A program made the position numbers and the translations under genes. The notes below the pieces were generated by a model. The model was not told the DNA's origin. It ran no database searches and was given only the letters and a program-made list of their open reading frames with translations. A stretch of 64,000 bases of DNA from Edaphobacter paludis (GTDB taxonomy: Bacteria > Acidobacteriota > Terriglobia > Terriglobales > Acidobacteriaceae): the NCBI RefSeq assembly GCF_039993895.1, contig NZ_CP121194.1, forward strand, positions 2,604,001 to 2,668,000, written 5' to 3'. Positions within the stretch are counted from its first letter, which is position 1, and every line of letters starts with the position of its first letter. Below, piece by piece: positions 1 through 11,334 of this stretch.

Positions 1-681
1 GAAGGCGACCAGGAAGGCCAGCGAGCAGAGCCAGAGGGCCGCGGAGTTATTGGAGATGCTGTGCGTGGCGGCCAGTTGTGCAAGCTGCGGCAGATCGAAC
101 GTGCCGGTCTTGACGTAGAGCCAGAGGATGCCGACCAGCAGAATTGCGGAGGGGATGAAGGCGTAGAGGAAGAACTTGATCGCGGCGCGACGGCGGTTTT
201 CGGTGCGGCCGAAGGTGGCGATCAGGATGGTCATGGGAATCAGCGAGAGTTCCCAGAAAGAGTAGTAGAGGAGCAGGTCAAGCGAAACAAAGACTCCGAG
301 CATCGCCACCTGCTGGAGCAGGAAGAGAACATAGAAGGTCTTCTTGCGCGTATCGATAGTGCGCCACGAGACCAGCACGCCAAGCGGAGCGAGGAGGCCG
401 GTGAGCACAACCAGCCACATCGACAGGCCATCGACACCAAGGTGGTAGCGGATAGCGGGAGAAGCAATCCACGGAACGTCCGTTGCAAACTGGAAGGTAC
501 CGGATGCGGCGCCGTAGTCGTAGTGGAACGGAAGGTGCAATGTAAGCAGGAAGGTGACGAGGGTGACGGCGAGGGCGCCCCACTGCATCAGCTTTCCCTT
601 GTCCGGCAGCAGCGCGAGCAGGACCGCGCCAGCGAGCGGGACGAGGATGAGGATGGTCAGAATGGAGTGGTCTATGTTCAT
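1..681 (-). CDS. nuoM: NADH-quinone oxidoreductase subunit M (partial, 3' end outside window)
   Basis: This is the N-terminal 227 codons of a proton-pumping, antiporter-like membrane subunit of complex I. The reading frame is open from an ATG at 681 to the window edge. The translation is strongly hydrophobic, with successive transmembrane helices and the family-typical stretches HLGVDGLSMWLVVLTGLL and YSFWELSLIPM, including the conserved helix Glu. It lies 17 bp downstream of nuoL in the same operon, as expected for nuoL-M-N. The C-terminal half and any nuoN are beyond the window. The assignment rests on motif recognition and gene order. Confidence 0.93.
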   Translation of the reverse strand, partial: MNIDHSILTILILVPLAGAVLLALLPDKGKLMQWGALAVTLVTFLLTLHLPFHYDYGAASGTFQFATDVPWIASPAIRYHLGVDGLSMWLVVLTGLLAPLGVLVSWRTIDTRKKTFYVLFLLQQVAMLGVFVSLDLLLYYSFWELSLIPMTILIATFGRTENRRRAAIKFFLYAFIPSAILLVGILWLYVKTGTFDLPQLAQLAATHSISNNSAALWLCSLAFLVAF

Positions 682-698
682 CGGGTTTATCGTTTCCT

Positions 699-2678
699 TT
701 AGTGCACCCAGAGCGAGCGTCCGAAGATCATGACGACAAGGATGGCGGCAGCGCCGAGCGCAAGCCATCCGGCATAGGAGCGAATGTTACCGGATTGGAC
801 CCGGCGGGTAAGTGTGCTGAGGCCCCGGGTAGTAGCTCCAGCGAGAGCACCGGAGCCGTTGACCAGTCCAGTATCGACGAGGCCGCCCAAGATGAGGCGT
901 GTGAACATAAGCAGCGGCGTGACGATGACGGCGCCGTAGATCTCGTCTACCCAATACTTGTTTTCAAGCAGTGAATAGATCGGCTTGACCTTGAGCGCGA
1001 GTGCAGCGGCGGTGCCGGGTTTTTTGTAATAGAAGAGCCACGCGAAGAAGAAGCCGATGGCCACCACAATCAGAGAGACAGCGGCCAGCGTAAGTTCGAG
1101 GCTGTGGCTTGCGGTGGTGGCGACTTCTGCGACGGCTCCGCTTCCGAAGACGGGATCGAGGAAGTTGCCGAACGCAACGTGTCCCCAGCCACCGACGAGG
1201 GAGAGAATGCCAAGGATCACCAGTGGAAGCAGCATGACCCATGGCGATTCGTGGACGCCGTGGGCGTGGGAATCATGGCTCTCGTGGCTGTGCGCATCGT
1301 GCGCGGCTTCTTCAAATCGTTCTTCGCCGAAGAAGGTCTTGAACCAGAGGCGGAACATGTAGAAGGACGTCATGCCTGCCGTGACGAGGCCGACGAGCCA
1401 CAGCAGCTTGGCGATGGGATTATCCGAGATAAAGGTCTGATAGAGAATCTCGTCCTTCGAGAAGAAACCCGCGAATGGCCAGATTCCGGCGATGGCGAAG
1501 ACGCCCGAGGTCATGGTCCAGAAGGTGATGGGGATGCGCTTGCGCAATCCACCCATGTTGCGCATGTCCTGTTCACCCGAGAGAGCGTGGATGACGGACC
1601 CGGCGGCGAGGAAGAGCAGCGCCTTAAAGAAGGCGTGCGTGAGCAGGTGGAAGATTCCGGCGGCGTAGGCTCCGACTCCGCAGGCGAGGAACATGTAGCC
1701 GAGTTGCGAGACGGTGGAGTAGGCGAGAACGCGTTTGATATCGTGCTGCACCATGCCGATGGAGGCGGCTACGATCGCGGTGGCCGCACCGATGATGGCT
1801 ACTACAATCAGCGCCGTGGCCGAGCGATCAAACAGCGTATGGCAGCGAGCGACCATGTAGATGCCTGCCGTGACCATCGTCGCGGCATGGATGAGGGCGG
1901 AGACAGGGGTGGGGCCTTCCATCGCGTCGGGTAGCCAGATGTAGAGAGGGATCTGCGCGGACTTTCCGGTGGCTCCAACTACAAGCAGAAGTGCGATAGC
2001 GGTCAGGAAGCCGCCATGCCACTCGGGATGCTGCGTGATGGTACTGAAGATATCGGTGAAGTTGAGGTTGCCGAAGTGGGCGACCAGAAGAAACATCGCA
2101 AGCAGAAAGCCGAAGTCACCGATGCGGTTGACGATGAAAGCTTTTTTACCAGCGTCTGAGGCAGAGTCTTTCTTGAAGTAGAAGCCGATGAGCAGGTACG
2201 AGGCAAGGCCTACGCCCTCCCATCCGACGAAGAGCAGGAGGAAGCTGCTGGCCAGCACGAGGACGGACATGAAGAACATGAAGAGGTTGAGGTAGGCGAA
2301 GAAGCGCCAGTACCCCTCTTCGTGCGCCATGTATCCAGCAGAGTAGAGGTGGATGAGGAAGCCGACACCGGTGACAACGCCGAGCATGATCAGCGTCAGG
2401 TGGTCGACGGTGAAGTCAAAGTTGACCTGAAAGCCTGAGATCGCTATCCACGGACGACTGACGGCATGGATCGCCTCTGGAGCATTGGTGGCAGTCATGA
2501 CCGACCACAGCCAAGCAACGATGCCGGCAGGAATGGCGGTGAAGAACAACGCGACAGCAGTGACGGCAGCGCGGGGCAGCTTGCGGCCAAGCGTCCCATT
2601 GATAAGGAAGCCAACAAAGGGTAGCAGCGGGATCAGCCAGAGGTAATAGGCAGGCGTCATGGAGGTCTGAGGGCTCAT
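699..2678 (-). CDS. nuoL: NADH-quinone oxidoreductase subunit L
   Basis: Large antiporter-like membrane subunit of complex I (659 aa), which couples electron transfer to proton translocation. Many transmembrane helices are visible, with the conserved core [20 protein letters not shown] and a lysine-containing [19 protein letters not shown] segment, followed by [16 protein letters not shown] histidine-rich loop ([15 protein letters not shown]) sits near residue 500 and could bind metal or be a simple linker. The frame extends further upstream, but the ATG at 2678 was chosen because it overlaps the nuoK stop as ATGA, in line with the rest of the operon. Length is normal for the family. Confidence 0.96.
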   Translation of the reverse strand: MSPQTSMTPAYYLWLIPLLPFVGFLINGTLGRKLPRAAVTAVALFFTAIPAGIVAWLWSVMTATNAPEAIHAVSRPWIAISGFQVNFDFTVDHLTLIMLGVVTGVGFLIHLYSAGYMAHEEGYWRFFAYLNLFMFFMSVLVLASSFLLLFVGWEGVGLASYLLIGFYFKKDSASDAGKKAFIVNRIGDFGFLLAMFLLVAHFGNLNFTDIFSTITQHPEWHGGFLTAIALLLVVGATGKSAQIPLYIWLPDAMEGPTPVSALIHAATMVTAGIYMVARCHTLFDRSATALIVVAIIGAATAIVAASIGMVQHDIKRVLAYSTVSQLGYMFLACGVGAYAAGIFHLLTHAFFKALLFLAAGSVIHALSGEQDMRNMGGLRKRIPITFWTMTSGVFAIAGIWPFAGFFSKDEILYQTFISDNPIAKLLWLVGLVTAGMTSFYMFRLWFKTFFGEERFEEAAHDAHSHESHDSHAHGVHESPWVMLLPLVILGILSLVGGWGHVAFGNFLDPVFGSGAVAEVATTASHSLELTLAAVSLIVVAIGFFFAWLFYYKKPGTAAALALKVKPIYSLLENKYWVDEIYGAVIVTPLLMFTRLILGGLVDTGLVNGSGALAGATTRGLSTLTRRVQSGNIRSYAGWLALGAAAILVVMIFGRSLWVH

Positions 2679-2977
2679 AGTTTCATCAGGTCGATCTGGT
2701 CGACGTTCAGCGTCTGGCGGGTACGGAAGATGGCGATGATGATTGCAAGGCCAACGGCGGCTTCGGCGGCTGCAACGACCATCACGAAGAAGACGAAGAT
2801 CTGGCCGTTGATCTGGTGCCAATGGTGCGCGAAGGCGACGAAGGTAAGGTTGACGGCGTTGAGCATCAGCTCAATCGACATAAAGATAGTGATGATGTTG
2901 CGCTTGATGAGAAAAGACCCGACGCCGATGGAGAACAAAATGGCGGCGAGAACAAGATAATAGGCGGTGGGAACCAT
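2675..2977 (-). CDS. nuoK: NADH-quinone oxidoreductase subunit K
   Basis: Small (100 aa) three-helix membrane subunit of complex I. It contains the conserved glutamates in [13 protein letters not shown] and [13 protein letters not shown], which form part of the proton path. The C-terminus DQIDLMKL is typical. It overlaps nuoL by 4 bp (ATGA) and the small upstream gene by 1 bp (TAATG), so translational coupling is likely throughout. Confidence 0.96.
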   Translation of the reverse strand: MVPTAYYLVLAAILFSIGVGSFLIKRNIITIFMSIELMLNAVNLTFVAFAHHWHQINGQIFVFFVMVVAAAEAAVGLAIIIAIFRTRQTLNVDQIDLMKL

Positions 2978-3162
2978 TAATTACTCCTTGCAAGTACTGC
3001 CCAATATGCAGAATTCACGAGTAGGGCAACGAGGATGATGGTCAGAGTAAGACGATGCATATGTTCCCGCGAAGCATGAAGGTCGACAAATATCCAGACA
3101 GCTGTTGCCGAGCCTGCGATAACCGCACTGCCTGCCAAGCGTTTCTTCTGATAGTCCGTCAT
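2977..3162 (-). CDS. Small membrane protein inserted between nuoJ and nuoK
   Basis: A 61-aa protein beginning [12 protein letters not shown] with two predicted membrane helices (about residues 11-26 and 38-57). It starts 1 bp inside the nuoJ stop and ends 1 bp inside the nuoK start (TAATG at both junctions), so it is locked into the operon's translation. I do not recognise it as a standard complex I subunit. Its hydrophobic profile and strict coupling suggest an accessory or assembly role in the membrane arm, but that is inference from position only. The tight junctions make a spurious ORF unlikely. Confidence 0.72.
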   Translation of the reverse strand: MTDYQKKRLAGSAVIAGSATAVWIFVDLHASREHMHRLTLTIILVALLVNSAYWAVLARSN

Positions 3163-3671
3163 TATTGCTCCTCCTTGCGCGCGAGAACGACGGCGCCGAG
3201 GATGGCGACGAGGATGAGGATAGAAGTCACTTCGAATGGAAGAAGCTGTTTGGTAAAGAGGACCTGGCTGATCTGTGCGATATTGTCGATGCCGCTGTCG
3301 AGATGGCCGCCGATATTGGCGAAGCCAAGCGCCTTGTGCTCCGACAGGAAGACGAAGCTGAGCAGGCAGAAGATGGCGGCAGCTCCAGGGAATCCGGCGA
3401 AATACGCTGCACGGCTGCCGGTGGTCTGTTCTTCTTCGCCCGCATTGAGCAGCATGATGACAAAGACGAAGAGCACCATGATGGCGCCGGAGTAGACGAT
3501 GACCTGCGCGGCAGCGAGAAACTCTGCCCCCAGCGACCAATAAAGGACGGCGAGTGACATCATCACGACGACGAGCGACAGAGCGCTATTAATGGGGTGA
3601 CGTTGCAGCAGGAGATTGAGCGCTCCCGCTACGGCCAGCGCGCCAAAGATTATGAAAAGTGCCAGTTGCAT
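3162..3671 (-). CDS. nuoJ: NADH-quinone oxidoreductase subunit J
   Basis: Membrane subunit of complex I (169 aa, about five helices). The family signature is visible in NPINSALSLVVVMMSLAVLYWSLGAEFLAAAQVIVYSGAIMVLFVFVIMLL-type sequence; here the first helix pair carries PINSALSLVV and then QVIVYSGAIMVLFVFVIM. The start ATG at 3671 has no clear Shine-Dalgarno sequence. A 90-bp gap separates it from nuoH, exactly where nuoI would normally sit. Confidence 0.95.
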   Translation of the reverse strand: MQLALFIIFGALAVAGALNLLLQRHPINSALSLVVVMMSLAVLYWSLGAEFLAAAQVIVYSGAIMVLFVFVIMLLNAGEEEQTTGSRAAYFAGFPGAAAIFCLLSFVFLSEHKALGFANIGGHLDSGIDNIAQISQVLFTKQLLPFEVTSILILVAILGAVVLARKEEQ

Positions 3672-3761
3672 GATGAACCGCTCAAGTCTTTCCTGAATCG
3701 CTTGAAACAGAGCAGAAGTTTTGTGGCTATCTGCCGATTGTAAAGCAGCCCGGCGGTGAAG

Positions 3762-4820
3762 CTAACCGTGCAGCGCGAGAACGAGACTGGTGATGATGAT
3801 GTTGGCCATCGCCAGAGGAAGTAGAAATTTCCAGCCAAAACTCATGAGCTGGTCGTAACGAAAACGGGGCAGCGTACCACGGACCCAGATGTAGAGCAGA
3901 AGGAACGCGAACACCTTGGCGACGAACCAGAGAACCGGAAGGATGGCCTGAACGATCGCTCCCCCAAAAACCGGAATGAGATGGCCGAAGGGGCTGGATG
4001 CGCCGCCGAAGAACATCAGCGTGGCGACGCAGCTTACGGTAATCATGTTGGCGTACTCGGCCATGAAGAACATAGCGAACTTCATGGAGCTGTACTCGGT
4101 GTGATACCCGGCAACCAGCTCGGATTCGGCCTCGGGGAGGTCGAATGGCGTGCGGTTGGTTTCGGCGTATGCAGCCATGAGGTAGATGAAGAAGGCAACG
4201 AATTGGAAGCCGCCGAAGAAGTTCCACGAGAGAAGACCGTGAGCTGATTGGCTGTCGACGATGGTGCGCAGGTTGAGCGACTGGGCACGAAGCACCACAC
4301 CGACTAAAGATAAGCCGAGGGCGAGTTCGTAGCTGATCATTTGCGAGGTGGCACGGAGGCTGCCAAGCAGAGAAAACTTATTGTTGGACGACCAGCCCGA
4401 GAGCGCGATGCCGTAGACACCGATGGAGGTGATGCCGAGGATAACCAGCAACCCGATGTTGATATCGGAGATGTCGAACATATCGACGCCCTGAATGCGG
4501 TGAGCGGCTCCGAAGGGGACGACTGCTATAGACACCAAAGCGCAGGAGAGCGCGATGATTGGCGCAAGGATGAAGAGAGGACGCTCGGCTGCGAAGGGCA
4601 GCAAGTCTTCTTTGAGGAAGAGCTTGATGCCATCGGCGAGAGGTTGCAGAAGACCGAAAGGGCCGACGCGGGAGGGCCCCCAGCGGTTCTGCATATGGCC
4701 GAGGACCTTGCGCTCCAGCAGCACCGTGTAGGCCACCGCCGTCAACGTAATAACGAGGACGACGACGATCTTAAGGATGCTGAGCAGCAAAAATGTCTGG
4801 AACGGTGATAGATGGCTCAC
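3762..4820 (-). CDS. nuoH: NADH-quinone oxidoreductase subunit H
   Basis: Membrane subunit (352 aa) at the junction of the membrane and peripheral arms, forming part of the quinone chamber. Signatures include LLERKVLGHMQNRWGPSRVG near residue 35, then AETNRTPFDLPEAESELVAG and the C-terminal RGTLPRFRYDQLMSFGWK. The start is a GTG at 4820, 17 bp after the nuoG stop. Length and motifs match a normal NuoH. The next gene downstream is nuoJ, not nuoI. Confidence 0.96.
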   Translation of the reverse strand: MSHLSPFQTFLLLSILKIVVVLVITLTAVAYTVLLERKVLGHMQNRWGPSRVGPFGLLQPLADGIKLFLKEDLLPFAAERPLFILAPIIALSCALVSIAVVPFGAAHRIQGVDMFDISDINIGLLVILGITSIGVYGIALSGWSSNNKFSLLGSLRATSQMISYELALGLSLVGVVLRAQSLNLRTIVDSQSAHGLLSWNFFGGFQFVAFFIYLMAAYAETNRTPFDLPEAESELVAGYHTEYSSMKFAMFFMAEYANMITVSCVATLMFFGGASSPFGHLIPVFGGAIVQAILPVLWFVAKVFAFLLLYIWVRGTLPRFRYDQLMSFGWKFLLPLAMANIIITSLVLALHG

Positions 4821-4837
4821 GGTGTCGGGTTGCGCTC

Positions 4838-7219
4838 CTAGTCGGCGGCTTGAATTTGGATGAAAGCGCCAGGGCGCTTCTCGTTCTGCTGCAGGTCGTT
4901 GAGCATGGCGGAGTATCGGCCAAGCGTGCCGGAGGTAAAGAGTGTGTCGTTCGCGGGCAGGACCAGGTCACGTCGGTTGCCTATCTGGACAAGCCCAGAA
5001 ACGGCGGGCTGCAGGTGCTGGTCGTTGCCAGAGAGAAGTTGGAGACGCAACAAATTGTAGCCGGGAACAAGACGCTGGATCTCGTCGAGAATGGCGTAAG
5101 AATCGAAAGGGCTAAGCTTCGGCTCGAGATTGTTCGCCGTCAGCCATACCGCGTGACGATCAGCTTCGCCGGACTGTGCCCCACGCGATTGGCCCATGTC
5201 GGCGCGCAGTCCTTTGCCAAATGGAACGAGTTTGCGCATGTCCGCGCCCATCTTGTCGGCAATGCGAACGATCATCTCGAAGTCGCTGCGAACACCGGCA
5301 CGGTCGCCGGCTTTTTTGACCTGCTGAAGATCGCCGTAGCTGTTGGTGACGGAGCCGGACTTCTCGTAGAGATTCGCAGCGGGCAGGATGACGTCGGCCA
5401 GCGCGGCAGTCTCGGTGAGGAACATCTCCTGCACAACGACGAAGGTGTTCTTGAGCGAAGCGGGATCGATGCTGTAGCGAGCTACCGGGTTTGAGTTGAC
5501 GATATAGAGCGCGGAGAGATCGCCGCGTCCAGCTGCATCGAAGATCTCGATCATGTCCAGGCCGGGTTTCGCAGGAGCGTTGTACTCTGCGAAGGCGCTG
5601 TCGCCGGAGACTGGGGTGTAGCCGGGTAGCATATCGGGCAGAAGGCCCATATCGGCGGCGCCGCGCGAGTTGGCGTAGTCGGCGAGCAGCGCGAACTTTG
5701 CTCCGGGAACAGTAAGCCCGAAGTCGATGAGCTTCTTCAGCTCTGCGCCCCGTAGTTCCGAACCGATGAGGATGAGGAGGTTCTCTTCCGCCTTGACAGC
5801 GTCGCGGAATGTGCCGAGCGCATTGGTATCGGAGACAGCGCTGGAACCAGCCGCATTATCGCCGGCGAGATAGCTGGCCACCGCACCGTACCCAAACGGA
5901 GCGAGATGGACGAAAGCCTTAGCCTGACGGCGAAGCTTGATCTCGGCGGAGTTGATGACATACAGCCGTGCCCGGTTATTGCGGACGTTGGTGCGAATAT
6001 TCCATGCCGTTCCCGGTGCCTGATTCGTTGGGTCGCCGCCTACAAGCAGAATTGCCGGGGCCGTGAGCGTGTCGCGCAGAGACGCTGTACGGTCTCCGTT
6101 TCCGGCGAGCGCTTGCGCGAAGGCCACATAGTCTGCCGTGCGGTGGTGATCGATGTTATTGGTGCCAACTACGGTGCGGGCAAACTTTTGCAGCAGGTAA
6201 GCCTCTTCGTTCGTCAGGCGGTTGCCGCCGATGACGCCGATGCTCTTGCCGCCGCGCGTATCCCGAAGTTCACGGAAGCGCTTGCCGACATGGTCGAGTG
6301 CCTCTTCCCAGCTAACAGGCTTGAGTTCCCCGTTTGCCTGGCGAACCAGCGGCTGTGTGATGCGGTCGTCATTGTTGGCGAAGTCGAAGGCATAGCGGCC
6401 CTTGTTGCAGAGAAAGTCGCCGTTGATACCGCTCTTGTCGCGGTTGTCGCCGCGCACAATCTCGGAGCCGTCGGAGGTAGAGCGAACGCCAAGCGTGGTC
6501 TTGCAGCCATCACCGCAGTGCGTGCAGGTCGTGGCGACGTGATTCATCTCCCACGGACGCGTCTTGTAGCGATAGGTTCCGCTGGTGAGCGCGCCGACGG
6601 GGCAGGCGTCGATGCACATGCCGCACTGTTCGCAATCGACGTGAGCAAGGTCGTCGGGCGACATATGCGCGGGAACGTTGGGCGCGATGACGGAGGAGCT
6701 GCCGCGATTCTGAATGCCGAGAGCAAAGACATCCATGCCCTCGCCACACATGCGGACACAGCGATAGCAGAGGATGCAGCGCGGGCGGTCGAAGTACACA
6801 ACCGGAGACCACTTCTGCTCCTCGCGATGGTTCTTGGGCTCGGCGTAGAAGCTGTCCGCCGCACCGTACTTGAAAGTCATGTCCTGCAACTCGCACTCGC
6901 CACCGGCGTCACAGACCGGACAGTCGAGTGGATGATTGCCGAGCAGCAGTTGCAGCGTGGCCTTGCGGGCCTGGGCGATCTCTGGGGTCTCAGTGGCGAC
7001 GACCATTCCCTCGGCTACGGGAGTAGTGCAGGCGGTCTGGAGCTTGGGCATCTTTTCGATGCGGACGACACACATGCGGCAGGCTGCCTGAAGCGACAGG
7101 CCAGGATAGTAGCAGAAGGCAGGAATCTCGATGCCGGCGGACTTGCAAGCATCGATCAGCAACGTCCCCGCGGGTGCGGTGAGTTTTTTGCCGTCTACGG
7201 TAAAGGTTACGTCTGCCAT
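4838..7219 (-). CDS. nuoG: NADH-quinone oxidoreductase subunit G (Fe-S / molybdopterin-like)
   Basis: Largest peripheral-arm subunit (793 aa). In order it shows an N-terminal [2Fe-2S] domain (CYYPGLSLQAACRMC), the HPLDCPVCDAGGEC box, two 4Fe-4S sites (CILCYRCVRMC and CEQCGMCIDACPVG), then CTHCGDGC followed 31 residues later by another Cys, which matches the optional N7 cluster (C-x2-C-x3-C-x31-C). A molybdopterin-oxidoreductase-like domain follows. The ATG at 7219 was chosen over an upstream TTG because GAGGAA lies 6 bases before it. N7 is present only in some lineages. Confidence 0.95.
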   Translation of the reverse strand: MADVTFTVDGKKLTAPAGTLLIDACKSAGIEIPAFCYYPGLSLQAACRMCVVRIEKMPKLQTACTTPVAEGMVVATETPEIAQARKATLQLLLGNHPLDCPVCDAGGECELQDMTFKYGAADSFYAEPKNHREEQKWSPVVYFDRPRCILCYRCVRMCGEGMDVFALGIQNRGSSSVIAPNVPAHMSPDDLAHVDCEQCGMCIDACPVGALTSGTYRYKTRPWEMNHVATTCTHCGDGCKTTLGVRSTSDGSEIVRGDNRDKSGINGDFLCNKGRYAFDFANNDDRITQPLVRQANGELKPVSWEEALDHVGKRFRELRDTRGGKSIGVIGGNRLTNEEAYLLQKFARTVVGTNNIDHHRTADYVAFAQALAGNGDRTASLRDTLTAPAILLVGGDPTNQAPGTAWNIRTNVRNNRARLYVINSAEIKLRRQAKAFVHLAPFGYGAVASYLAGDNAAGSSAVSDTNALGTFRDAVKAEENLLILIGSELRGAELKKLIDFGLTVPGAKFALLADYANSRGAADMGLLPDMLPGYTPVSGDSAFAEYNAPAKPGLDMIEIFDAAGRGDLSALYIVNSNPVARYSIDPASLKNTFVVVQEMFLTETAALADVILPAANLYEKSGSVTNSYGDLQQVKKAGDRAGVRSDFEMIVRIADKMGADMRKLVPFGKGLRADMGQSRGAQSGEADRHAVWLTANNLEPKLSPFDSYAILDEIQRLVPGYNLLRLQLLSGNDQHLQPAVSGLVQIGNRRDLVLPANDTLFTSGTLGRYSAMLNDLQQNEKRPGAFIQIQAAD

Positions 7220-7358
7220 CTTCAATTCCTCTGCTTTGACTTCTCAATCAAAATCTTCTGATCTGCGCTCCGATGAGAGCGAACCATCATTATTCTTAGA
7301 ACTCCAACCAAAAGTACAATCGCTACGATTACCCATATCAATTGGGGTAATCGCCTGT

Positions 7359-8677
<1,319 letters not shown>

Positions 8678-8678
<1 letters not shown>

Positions 8679-9187
8679 TATTTGATGTCCTTTCCCTGGC
8701 CTGCGCGATAGTTTTCGAGGATCTCGTCGACCTTGATGGTGGTGAGATTGTCGTGGAAGTCGTAGTTGACCTGCATGGCAGGCGCCCAACAGCAGGCTCC
8801 AATGCACTCGACCTCTTCAAGCGAGAAGGCGCCGTCGGGTGTGACCTGTTTGTGGCCGATGCCGAGCTTTGATTTGCAGTGGTCGAGAATCTCGTAGCCA
8901 CCGCGCAGCATGCAGGAGATATTGGTGCAGACCTGAACGTTGTACTTGCCTGCGGGCTTGGTGCGCAGCATCGAGTAGTAGCTGAGGACGTTGCGAACAT
9001 CCAGTTCGAGCAGACCGATGCGCTGGGCAATCTCAGCGACGACGGCATCTGAGATGTAGCCGACCTCGTCCTGCGCGTAGAGGAGCATGGGAACGAGGGC
9101 CGAGCGGCGCAACGGATAGATAGTCACGAGGTGGTCGAAACGCGCTGCCAGCTCCGGAGAAAAGATCGTGTTAGCTACTGTGCTCAT
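8678..9187 (-). CDS. nuoE: NADH-quinone oxidoreductase subunit E ([2Fe-2S])
   Basis: Thioredoxin-fold subunit (169 aa) carrying the N1a [2Fe-2S] cluster next to NuoF. Its ligand cysteines are visible as C-x4-C (CTNISC) and C-x3-C (CIGAC). The ATG at 9187 (MSTVANTIF) was preferred to an upstream TTG because AGGA lies about 8 bases upstream. The stop overlaps the nuoF start by 1 bp. Confidence 0.95.
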
Positions 9188-9253
9188 TCGTAAGATCCTG
9201 GGTTGCAAGGTGAAGCAGATTCCTTGGCTGCGTTACGGAATGACAACAAAAAA

Positions 9254-9556
9254 TCATTCACTTTGCATCATCTCCCTTGCCAGCCTTTCGGCGGTAAGGT
9301 CCATCTCTTCGGTTACTTCACCGACCGTGGCGGTTCCATCATGGTTCAGGTGGAACGGCACCGTGCGGTTGTTGTCTTCGATCATCTCGCTGGGCGTAAA
9401 ACGTAGCCAGCGTGTGCCGACGCGAAGCAGGATGAGGTCATTCCCGACTTCAACGACTGCCTGGTGGCGGCTGTTCAGCCCGTGGGCCGCTCCATAGCTC
9501 CTGATCAGCGATGCGAACGATGTCCAGAGTTCCCTGTCGATGCGTTCGTTGGTCAA
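9254..9556 (-). CDS. Uncharacterised small soluble protein between nuoD and nuoE
   Basis: A 100-aa protein starting at a TTG (9556) preceded by a GAGGT-like ribosome site. It is charged, has no membrane segment, and contains GNDLILLRVGTRWLRFTPSEMIED, then an acidic C-terminus. I recognise no domain. It sits in the same direction inside the nuo operon with short spacers (39 bp to nuoD, 66 bp to nuoE). A role in complex I assembly or regulation is possible but based only on position. Confidence 0.65.
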   Translation of the reverse strand: MTNERIDRELWTSFASLIRSYGAAHGLNSRHQAVVEVGNDLILLRVGTRWLRFTPSEMIEDNNRTVPFHLNHDGTATVGEVTEEMDLTAERLAREMMQSE

Positions 9557-9595
9557 ACCTAACCTCAGTACAAAAAACTCTGCTGAAATGCTTTC

Positions 9596-10852
9596 TTATC
9601 GGTCAATCTCTCCAAGAACGATGTCGATGGAGCCAATGACAGCAACAACATCGGCGAGCAGGCGGCCTTTGCACATCGTCTCCAGCGCCTGCAGCGTTGC
9701 ATACGACGGGTTGCGCATGTGGACGCGGTACGGTTTGGCGGTGCCGTCCGAGACGACGTAGTACCCCATCTCGCCGCGTGGCGATTCGACGGCCTGATAT
9801 ACCTCGCCAGCGGGAACACCGAAGCCCTCGGTAACGATCTTGAAGTGATGGATGAGCGCTTCCATCTGCGTCTTCATCTGTTCGCGGTCGGGCAGGATGA
9901 TCTTGGGCGCGTCGGCAACGATGCGGCCTTCGGGAAGGCCATCGAGCGCCTGTTGGCAGATCTTGACCGACTCGCGCATCTCGTCCATGCGGACGACGTA
10001 ACGAGCCCATACATCGCCATCATTCGAGACCGGAACGTTGAACTTGAACTTCTCGTAGCCGCTATAAGGCATGTCGCGGCGCAGATCCCAATCGACACCA
10101 CTGGCGCGCAGCGGTGGCCCAGTGACGCCAAGCGCGATGGCATCCTCCGCAGAAAGATAGCCGATGCCCTTGAGGCGCCCCATCCAGATGGGATTGCCGG
10201 TCAGCAAATTTTCATATTGCTTTATCCGGTCTGGCATGATGTTCAGGAACTCCTGAACCTGCTTGTAGAAGTCGAGCGGTGGTTCCAGGCTGACGCCGCC
10301 GATACGGAAGTAGCTGGTCATCATACGCTGGCCCGCTACATTCTCGAAGATGCGGAGAATGTCTTCGCGCTCGCGGAAGCAATAAAGGAAGACAGTGAGC
10401 GCGCCAATATCCATGGCGTGGGTGCCTAGCCAGACCAGGTGTGACTGGATGCGTGTCAGTTCATTCAGCAGAACGCGCAGATACTGGGCACGCTCCGGAA
10501 TTTCGAGACCAAGTAGCTTCTCTACCGCAAGGCAGTAGGCAAGGTTATTGGTCATCGGACAGAGATAGTCGATGCGGTCGGTCAGCGGCACGACCTGCTG
10601 GTAGAACTTCGCCTCGCATGTCTTCTCGATACCGGTGTGCAGATAGCCGATGTCGGGAGCAAGCGAGACGACGGACTCACCATCGATCTCAAGCACCAGA
10701 CGAAGCACGCCGTGCGTCGAAGGATGCTGCGGCCCCATGTTGATGACCATGGTCTGGTCCTGCGGAGGAGGCACGCCTTGATGGCGTTCTGTATCGGCGA
10801 CAACGTCTTCGACGCCGGGGTTCAGCATGTCGGGAGCGGCAATAGGAGACAT
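9596..10852 (-). CDS. nuoD: NADH-quinone oxidoreductase subunit D
   Basis: 49-kDa-type subunit (418 aa), related to the large subunit of NiFe hydrogenases, forming the quinone-binding pocket. The family N-terminal box NMGPQHPSTHGVLRLVLE and the region DRIDYLCPMTNNLAY are clear, as is the C-terminal SIDIVLGEIDR. The ATG at 10852 overlaps the nuoC stop (TAATG). It normally pairs with NuoB at cluster N2, but nuoB is not present in this operon. Confidence 0.97.
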   Translation of the reverse strand: MSPIAAPDMLNPGVEDVVADTERHQGVPPPQDQTMVINMGPQHPSTHGVLRLVLEIDGESVVSLAPDIGYLHTGIEKTCEAKFYQQVVPLTDRIDYLCPMTNNLAYCLAVEKLLGLEIPERAQYLRVLLNELTRIQSHLVWLGTHAMDIGALTVFLYCFREREDILRIFENVAGQRMMTSYFRIGGVSLEPPLDFYKQVQEFLNIMPDRIKQYENLLTGNPIWMGRLKGIGYLSAEDAIALGVTGPPLRASGVDWDLRRDMPYSGYEKFKFNVPVSNDGDVWARYVVRMDEMRESVKICQQALDGLPEGRIVADAPKIILPDREQMKTQMEALIHHFKIVTEGFGVPAGEVYQAVESPRGEMGYYVVSDGTAKPYRVHMRNPSYATLQALETMCKGRLLADVVAVIGSIDIVLGEIDR

Positions 10853-11334
10853 TAGCGGTAGCCCTCCACGGGATAGTCCTTGCGCAGCGGATGTCCCTGC
10901 CAGTCTTCGGGCATCATGATGCGGCGGAGGTTGGGGTGGCCGCTGAAGCGGACGCCGAAGAGGTCGAAGACTTCACGCTCGTAGAAGTTGGCCGATGGCC
11001 AGACACCGACGATGCTGTCGATCACTGCATCATCCTCGCTGAGCCGCGCGACCAGTCGAACACGCGCCTTCAGCGACATCGAGAGGATGTGATACGTGAT
11101 CTGAAAGCGTGGCTCAGAGGGGTACCAATCAACAGCGGTGACATCTTCGAGGAAGGTATAGCCCGCCTGCTTGACTGCTTCGCCGGCAGCGACGATGTTC
11201 TCTCTCGCGACTGTAATCGTCATCTCACCGCGATCAAACTTGGCGTTGGTTGCTATGCCCGAGAGCGCCTTGACGGCAGCATTGTCGGCATGGGCCTCAA
11301 AAACGGCTTGAGTGCCATTCAGTACGGCGTCCAT
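10852..11334 (-). CDS. nuoC: NADH-quinone oxidoreductase subunit C
   Basis: 30-kDa-type peripheral subunit (160 aa). Recognisable by the C-terminal signature VWPSANFYEREVFDLFGVRF followed by HPNLRRIMMPEDWQGHPLRKDYPVEGYR. The ATG at 11334 overlaps the nuoA stop by 1 bp (TAATG), so nuoA is followed directly by nuoC with no room for nuoB. Sequence upstream in the same frame is a shadow of nuoA. Confidence 0.95.
   Translation of the reverse strand: MDAVLNGTQAVFEAHADNAAVKALSGIATNAKFDRGEMTITVARENIVAAGEAVKQAGYTFLEDVTAVDWYPSEPRFQITYHILSMSLKARVRLVARLSEDDAVIDSIVGVWPSANFYEREVFDLFGVRFSGHPNLRRIMMPEDWQGHPLRKDYPVEGYR

Noticed and set aside
61..702. Long plus-strand open frames opposite nuo genes (for example 61-702, 1104-1934, 4793-5494, 5906-7261)
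   Set aside because: These are shadows of highly biased minus-strand genes; composition is not protein-like and no ribosome sites support them.
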